Assembly: GCA_944325235.1 (NCBI GenBank)
Contig: CALUZE010000077.1
Location: 1 to 6,378, forward strand
Direction of reading: 5' to 3'
Length of the DNA: 6,378 bases
Origin: an uncultured Elusimicrobiales bacterium
Lineage (GTDB): Bacteria > Elusimicrobiota > Elusimicrobia > Elusimicrobiales > Elusimicrobiaceae
Made by a program: the position numbers and the translations under genes. This document shows, piece by piece, positions 1 to 3,398 of the stretch (position 1 is its first letter; each line of letters starts with the position of its first letter). The notes under the pieces are model-generated. The model was not told where the DNA came from and searched no databases. It worked only from the letters and a program-made list of their open reading frames with translations.

Positions 1-790
1 TGTTCGCCCCACGCCAGGAATAAATGCTCTGGTCCGGGTCCCCCACCACGCACAATTTGCGGTGTTTGGCGGCCAGCATTTTGGTAATTAGGTATTGGGT
101 ATGGTTGGTGTCCTGGTATTCGTCCACCAAAATATATTGGAAAAAGTCCTGGTAGTAGTTGCGGATGTCTTCGTGGTCGCGCAGCAGAACGACGGTTTTA
201 ACCAATAAATCGCCGAAATCCAACGCACCCGCCTCCTTAAGTTTTTGCTCGTAGCGGCGGTACACTTCGGCCGCGCGGATTTTGAAATCCAACCCGCTGG
301 CGGTGGCGCTTTGCATCATCGTGTCCGGCGTGACCATATCGTCTTTGGCGCGGGAAATCAGACTGACGATTTGGTTGATTTCTTTCTTCGGGTCTTTAAT
401 GCCCATTTGTTCCAAAATCAGGCTGACGACTTTCTTTTGGTCGGAATCATCGTAGATAGCGAAATCGCGCGAGAGGCCCAACGCTTCCGCGTTTTGGCGC
501 AAAATGCGCACGCCGAACGAGTGGAACGTGTGTATCCACACGCGGCGGCCGCAGCCGGGCTCCAGAGCTTCCACGCGTTCGCGCATTTCCTGTGCGGCTT
601 TGTTGGTGAACGTAACGGCCAAGATGCGGGCCGGGTGATACCCGTCCGCAATCAGCTTGGCGATTTTAGTCGTAAGCGTTTTGGTTTTGCCGGTGCCGGC
701 ACCCGCCACGATAAGGCAGGGGCCTCCGTCGTAATTGACGGCTTCCAGCTGTTGGGGATTTAATGATTTTAAAGCGTCTTGCAAGTCCAT
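1..790 (-). CDS. uvrD: UvrD/PcrA/Rep-family SF1 DNA helicase, N-terminal part (runs off the window)
   Basis: Reading the minus strand from the ATG at 790-788 gives 263 uninterrupted codons, with the rest of the gene lying beyond base 1. The motifs appear in the order expected of superfamily 1A 3'-5' helicases: Q motif NPQQ at residues 11-14, Walker A AGAGTGKT at 29-36, motif Ia VTFTNKAA at 59-66, HTFHSFG at 87-93, LDFGDLL at 190-196, Walker B/motif II VDEYQDT at 222-228 with the catalytic D223-E224, and motif III VVGDPDQSIYSWRGAN at 248-263. Family members unwind DNA with ATP in nucleotide excision repair, mismatch repair and clearance of stalled forks. Domain 2A and the C-terminus, which would separate UvrD, PcrA and Rep, are outside the window, so the symbol is a family-level choice. 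AGGAAG four bases upstream supports the start. It is probably the last visible gene of a ychF-methyltransferase-helicase operon, 70 bases after the methyltransferase stop. Confidence 0.95.
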   Translation of the reverse strand, partial: MDLQDALKSLNPQQLEAVNYDGGPCLIVAGAGTGKTKTLTTKIAKLIADGYHPARILAVTFTNKAAQEMRERVEALEPGCGRRVWIHTFHSFGVRILRQNAEALGLSRDFAIYDDSDQKKVVSLILEQMGIKDPKKEINQIVSLISRAKDDMVTPDTMMQSATASGLDFKIRAAEVYRRYEQKLKEAGALDFGDLLVKTVVLLRDHEDIRNYYQDFFQYILVDEYQDTNHTQYLITKMLAAKHRKLCVVGDPDQSIYSWRGAN

Positions 791-794
791 AATT

Positions 795-800
795 CTTCCT
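795..800 (-). promoter_or_regulatory. Ribosome binding site of the helicase gene
   Basis: The minus strand reads AGGAAG followed by AATT and then the ATG at 790-788. The spacing is a little short but supports this ATG as the start. The Q motif then begins 10 residues into the protein, which is normal for UvrD/PcrA. Confidence 0.65.
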
Positions 801-805
801 ACTTT

Positions 806-823
806 GCGCGGCGAATGCCGCGC
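806..823. repeat. Perfect 7-bp hairpin in the methyltransferase-helicase gap
   Basis: GCGCGGC (806-812), loop GAAT, GCCGCGC (817-823). A second, weaker stem is GGGCG/CGCCC at 837-841 and 848-852. On the minus strand the first hairpin is followed by AAAGT rather than a run of T, and the six-T run at 853-858 comes before the second stem. Neither therefore looks like an intrinsic terminator for the leftward operon. They may act as an mRNA processing or stability element between the two cistrons, or simply be compositional. The rest of the 791-860 gap shows only the helicase RBS and no recognisable promoter. Confidence 0.5.
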
Positions 824-860
824 TGGCTAAATTGCGGGGCGGCGTTGCGCCCAAAAAAGG

Positions 861-2081
861 TTATTTCAGCTTGAGCTGTACGAACGTTTCAATATGTTCG
901 CTGTGCGGGAAAAAATCAAACGCTTCCACGTGCAGAATATCGTAGTGCGGCGTAAGGATTTTTAAATCCGCCGCCAGTGTGACGGGATTGCAGGAAATAT
1001 ACAGCACGTTTTCCACGCCCGACTCGGCCACCGCTTTGGCCGCTTTGGGGTGCATACCGCCGCGGGGCGGATCCAGGATGATCAGCGCGTTTTTGCGTTC
1101 AATGGGTTGTTGCTTTACAAAATCTTCCACTTTGGAGCAGAAAAACTGCACATTGTTCACCCCGTTGAGTTTGGCGTTTTCAATGCCGTTATACACGGCC
1201 GGGGCCACGCTTTCCACACAGGTGCTTTTTTCGCACAAATCCGCACACGAAAGCGAAAAACTGCCCGCGCCGCCGTACAAATCGTAAATGTGCTTGGGCG
1301 CCAGTTTTTTGACCACGGCGCGCACGCGGGAATACATCTTTTGCGCGGTGCGGGTGTTGGTTTGAAAGAACGACTGCGGCGAAAGTTTAAACGTTACTTC
1401 GCGTTCGGTTTTGCCGTCCGCATCCGTCAGAAAAATCTTTTCAAAAATAAAGTCTTTGCCTTTCAGCACCCGCAACGATTCGGGTGCCGCGGTGTCGGCC
1501 AGGCCCGTATTGACGGCCGCCATAATGTTGGCCTGCGGCAATACGCTTTCCACCGCCTGCACAAAGGTTTTTTCGTTAAAATCGTCCGTCACAAACAGCA
1601 CCACAATTTCTTCGCCGGTGTTTTTGCCTTCACGCACCAGCAGGTGGCGCAACACGCCGGTGTGTTTGCGCTGGTCGTAATATTCCAAATTTTCGGCTTT
1701 GGCCCAGGCGCGGATGGCGTTTAAAAGCGGGATGAGCTTATCGTTAAACAGGGCACATTCGGTAATGTCCACCGCGCGGTCCCAGCGGCCTTTTAATTTA
1801 AAGCCCAGGGCGTTTTCAAACTCCAGGGGGCGGGTTTTGTTGGCGGGGTCCTTTTTGTCGTAATCCGCGCGCCATTTGACCTGGTGGCAAAACCCCAGCT
1901 CCACTTTGTTGCGGAAGTTTTTGGGGTCGTCCGTGACCGTAACGGGGATGTCGCCCGTCCAAAAATCTTTCAGCGTTTCCTGCAGTTTGGCGCGCTTGCG
2001 GGCCACCTGTTCTTCGTAGGACAGGTTGAGCAGCGCGCAGCCGCCGCATTGACCGAAATGTTTGCACGTGATATTAGGCAT
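861..2081 (-). CDS. 23S rRNA (uracil-5-)-methyltransferase, RlmD/RlmC (RumA/RumB) family
   Basis: This 406-residue protein is an S-adenosylmethionine-dependent RNA m5U methyltransferase. Four cysteines placed as in [4Fe-4S] RumA proteins are visible: C6, C12 and C15 (C-x5-C-x2-C spacing) and C109 in DITECA. Further motifs are SFFQTN at 237-242, the SAM-binding DLYGGAGSFSL at 267-277, LDPPRGG at 336-342, the nucleophile C364 in SCNPVTLA, and the likely general base E398 in HSEHIE near the C-terminus. The iron-sulfur cysteines argue against the tRNA enzyme TrmA, which lacks them. RlmD (RumA) normally has an N-terminal TRAM domain before the first cysteine. Here the cysteine cluster starts at residue 6, so TRAM is absent, as in RlmC (RumB), although the cysteine spacing is RumA-like. 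Whether the target is U1939 or U747 (E. coli numbering) cannot be decided. The start overlaps the end of ychF by 8 bases, which suggests translational coupling. Confidence 0.9.
   Translation of the reverse strand: MPNITCKHFGQCGGCALLNLSYEEQVARKRAKLQETLKDFWTGDIPVTVTDDPKNFRNKVELGFCHQVKWRADYDKKDPANKTRPLEFENALGFKLKGRWDRAVDITECALFNDKLIPLLNAIRAWAKAENLEYYDQRKHTGVLRHLLVREGKNTGEEIVVLFVTDDFNEKTFVQAVESVLPQANIMAAVNTGLADTAAPESLRVLKGKDFIFEKIFLTDADGKTEREVTFKLSPQSFFQTNTRTAQKMYSRVRAVVKKLAPKHIYDLYGGAGSFSLSCADLCEKSTCVESVAPAVYNGIENAKLNGVNNVQFFCSKVEDFVKQQPIERKNALIILDPPRGGMHPKAAKAVAESGVENVLYISCNPVTLAADLKILTPHYDILHVEAFDFFPHSEHIETFVQLKLK
2074..2081 (-). promoter_or_regulatory. Overlapping stop/start ATGCCTAA between ychF and the methyltransferase
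   Basis: On the minus strand the methyltransferase ATG (2081-2079) lies upstream of the ychF stop TAA (2076-2074), in a different frame. The bases before the ATG (CCTGTTTAAAGTAA) contain no strong Shine-Dalgarno sequence. Initiation therefore probably depends on ribosomes terminating on ychF, giving coupled expression. The overlap and the weak RBS are seen directly. The coupling is inferred. Confidence 0.75.
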
Positions 2082-3147
2082 TTACTTTAAACAGGCAAAT
2101 ATCGCCGTCTTTTACAATATAGTCTTTGCCTTCGGAGCGGATTAAACCGTGCTCGCGCAGGGCTTTTTCGCTGCCGTATTTGACGAGGTCGTCAAACGTG
2201 TACACGTCGGCGCGGATGAAACCTTTTTCAAAATCGCTGTGGATTTTTCCCGCCGCCTGCGGTGCCGTGCTGCCCACGGGGATTAACCAGCTGCGCACTT
2301 CCACTTCTTCGCCGGCGGTAAAATACGTGCACAGGTTTAACAGTTTCATCCCTTCGCGCACGATTTTTTCCAGCCCGGTGTAGTCGTTGCCGGTTTCGGC
2401 CAGGAAGGCTTTCTTTTCCTCGTCGGAAAATTCGGCGATGTCCGCTTCAAACTTCACGCACAGTTCCACAAAGCCGGCGCCGTTTTCCTTGGCGTATTTG
2501 GCCACTTTTTCGGCGTTTTCCACGTTGCGCTTTTCGGAATTGTTGCCCACGTACAAAACGGGTTTGGCCGTTAAAAATTGGTAATCTTTCAAATCTTCCG
2601 GCTCCAGCCCCAGCGAACTGACGGGTTTGCCGTTTTCCAGCGCGGCTTTGATTTCCTTCATCCGTTCCCACGCAGCCACGGCGTCCTTCTTGCCGCTTTT
2701 GGCGTTGGAACCCAAACGGTCGCAAACTTTGGTAGCGGTTTCCAGGTCAGCCAGCATCAGTTCGGTATTGATGATTTCAATATCGCGCAAGGGGTCTACG
2801 GAGTTCATCACATGGGTGACGTTTTCGTCTTCAAACAAGCGCACCACGTGGATGATGGCGTCCACTTCGCGGATGTTGGCCAGGAATTTGTTCCCCAGCC
2901 CTTCGCCCTGGCTCGCGCCTTTGACGATACCCGCAATGTCTACAAATTTGATGAACGCGGCCGTTTTCTTGGGCGGTTTGAACATTTCAAACAGTTTGTC
3001 CAGCCGCTTGTCCGGAATCGGCACAATGCCTACGTTGGGTTCAATGGTGCAGAACGGGTAGTTGCTCGCTTCCGCACCCGCGCAGGTAAGCGCGTTAAAA
3101 AGGGTGGATTTGCCTACGTTAGGCAAGCCGACGATACCAATTTCCAT
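2074..3147 (-). CDS. ychF: YchF/OLA1-type redox-regulated ATPase
   Basis: The product is 357 residues, close to the roughly 363 usual for bacterial YchF. It starts MEIGIVGLPNVGKSTLFNAL, with the P-loop at residues 7-15. It has the family signatures ASNYPFCTIEPN at 27-38, G3 DIAG at 70-73, and the glycine-rich KGASQGEGLGNKFL at 76-89. The G4 position is NNSE (202-205), the N-x-x-E form that gives YchF/OLA1 its preference for ATP over GTP. The C-terminal TGS domain covers about 274-357, including the well conserved IPVGSTAPQAAGKIHSDFEKGFIRA and EGKDYIVKDGD stretches. YchF is a cytoplasmic, ribosome-associated Obg-family NTPase linked to stress responses. AAGGAG nine bases upstream supports the start. 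It is the first gene of the leftward operon, with a consensus -10 about 40 bases before the ATG. Confidence 0.98.
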   Translation of the reverse strand: MEIGIVGLPNVGKSTLFNALTCAGAEASNYPFCTIEPNVGIVPIPDKRLDKLFEMFKPPKKTAAFIKFVDIAGIVKGASQGEGLGNKFLANIREVDAIIHVVRLFEDENVTHVMNSVDPLRDIEIINTELMLADLETATKVCDRLGSNAKSGKKDAVAAWERMKEIKAALENGKPVSSLGLEPEDLKDYQFLTAKPVLYVGNNSEKRNVENAEKVAKYAKENGAGFVELCVKFEADIAEFSDEEKKAFLAETGNDYTGLEKIVREGMKLLNLCTYFTAGEEVEVRSWLIPVGSTAPQAAGKIHSDFEKGFIRADVYTFDDLVKYGSEKALREHGLIRSEGKDYIVKDGDICLFKVNA

Positions 3148-3156
3148 ATACGAAAA

Positions 3157-3162
3157 CTCCTT
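3157..3162 (-). promoter_or_regulatory. Ribosome binding site of ychF
   Basis: The minus strand reads AAGGAG, nine bases before the ATG at 3147-3145. It is a strong Shine-Dalgarno match and confirms the start, which also places the P-loop at the expected residue 7. Confidence 0.8.
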
Positions 3163-3173
3163 GGGACTAATGA

Positions 3174-3208
3174 TAAAATGGAATAATTATATATATTTTA
3201 CCATTTTA
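3174..3208. repeat. AT-rich inverted repeat bracketing the ychF -10 box
   Basis: TAAAATGG at 3174-3181 is the exact reverse complement of CCATTTTA at 3201-3208, with 19 bases between the arms. The arm centres are 27 bp apart. One arm sits at the predicted transcription start and the other in the spacer upstream of the -10 box. This is the layout of a repressor operator, but chance is possible in DNA this AT-rich. Confidence 0.45.
3186..3191 (-). promoter_or_regulatory. Putative -10 box of the ychF operon promoter
   Basis: The minus strand reads a perfect TATAAT within a run of alternating A and T. Transcription would start near 3179, leaving a 5' leader of about 30 bases. At a 17-base spacing the -35 position reads GCAATG, which is a poor match to TTGACA. 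The promoter may therefore be weak, activated, or placed slightly differently within the AT-rich stretch. The very AT-rich context lowers the weight of the -10 match. Confidence 0.5.
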
Positions 3209-3224
3209 CATTGCCCCCGGCCAC

Positions 3225-3257
3225 GCCTGCCCCGCTCCAAAAGGCGGTTGGGCAGGC
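3225..3257. repeat. GC-rich hairpin between the two divergent promoters
   Basis: GCCTGCCC (3225-3232) pairs perfectly with GGGCAGGC (3250-3257). The stem can continue with CGC (3233-3235) against GCG (3244-3246), leaving a three-base bulge. No T run follows on either strand, so it is not a standard intrinsic terminator. It lies upstream of both transcription starts. It would therefore not be transcribed by either promoter unless another one reads through, which makes a DNA-level role or a dispersed intergenic repeat more likely. Confidence 0.6.
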
Positions 3258-3287
3258 AAAGGGGAAACTAGTTATATTTTCCCTCTG

Positions 3288-3314
3288 TTCGCAAACGTCC
3301 AAAAAACTTATAAT
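3288..3314 (+). promoter_or_regulatory. Putative promoter of the autotransporter gene
   Basis: A perfect TATAAT lies at 3309-3314. The best upstream partner is TTCGCA at 3288-3293, which matches TTGACA at four of six positions but with a short 15-base spacer. Transcription would begin around 3321, giving an unusually short leader of about 18 bases that consists of little more than the ribosome binding site. Confidence 0.55.
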
Positions 3315-3326
3315 AGAGCATCACCC

Positions 3327-3332
3327 AAGGAG
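3327..3332 (+). promoter_or_regulatory. Ribosome binding site of the autotransporter gene
   Basis: AAGGAG is followed by six bases (AAACCA) and the ATG at 3339. It is a near-ideal Shine-Dalgarno sequence and fixes the start, which is followed directly by a signal peptide. Confidence 0.85.
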
Positions 3333-3338
3333 AAACCA

Positions 3339-3398
3339 ATGAAAATACACTCTGCGTTGATAGCCAGTTTTTTATTATGGGCTCTGCCTGCCGGAGCC
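3339..3398 (+). other. Signal peptide of the autotransporter (residues 1-20)
   Basis: Residues 1-5 (MKIHS) form a short positively charged n-region. A hydrophobic core (ALIASFLLWAL) and a c-region PAGA follow. Cleavage is predicted after A20 (A-G-A, then LPDND), fitting the A-x-A rule for signal peptidase I. There is no cysteine for lipoprotein processing and no extended signal peptide region of the kind seen in some large autotransporters. Confidence 0.85.

Noticed and set aside
245..763. 172-codon open frame on the plus strand opposite the helicase
   Set aside because: It is the antisense shadow of the helicase, whose motifs are all intact on the minus strand. The translation has no recognisable domain and no ribosome binding site was seen.
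806..852. Hairpins in the methyltransferase-helicase gap read as an intrinsic terminator
   Set aside because: No T run follows either stem on the minus strand. The six-T run precedes the stem rather than following it.
1050..1724. 224-codon open frame on the plus strand opposite the methyltransferase
   Set aside because: It is antisense to a gene with every catalytic and cysteine motif in place. Its Phe/His/Arg-rich translation is typical of a shadow frame.
2578..3186. 202-codon open frame on the plus strand opposite ychF
   Set aside because: It is antisense to a near full-length ychF and its composition is typical of a shadow frame.
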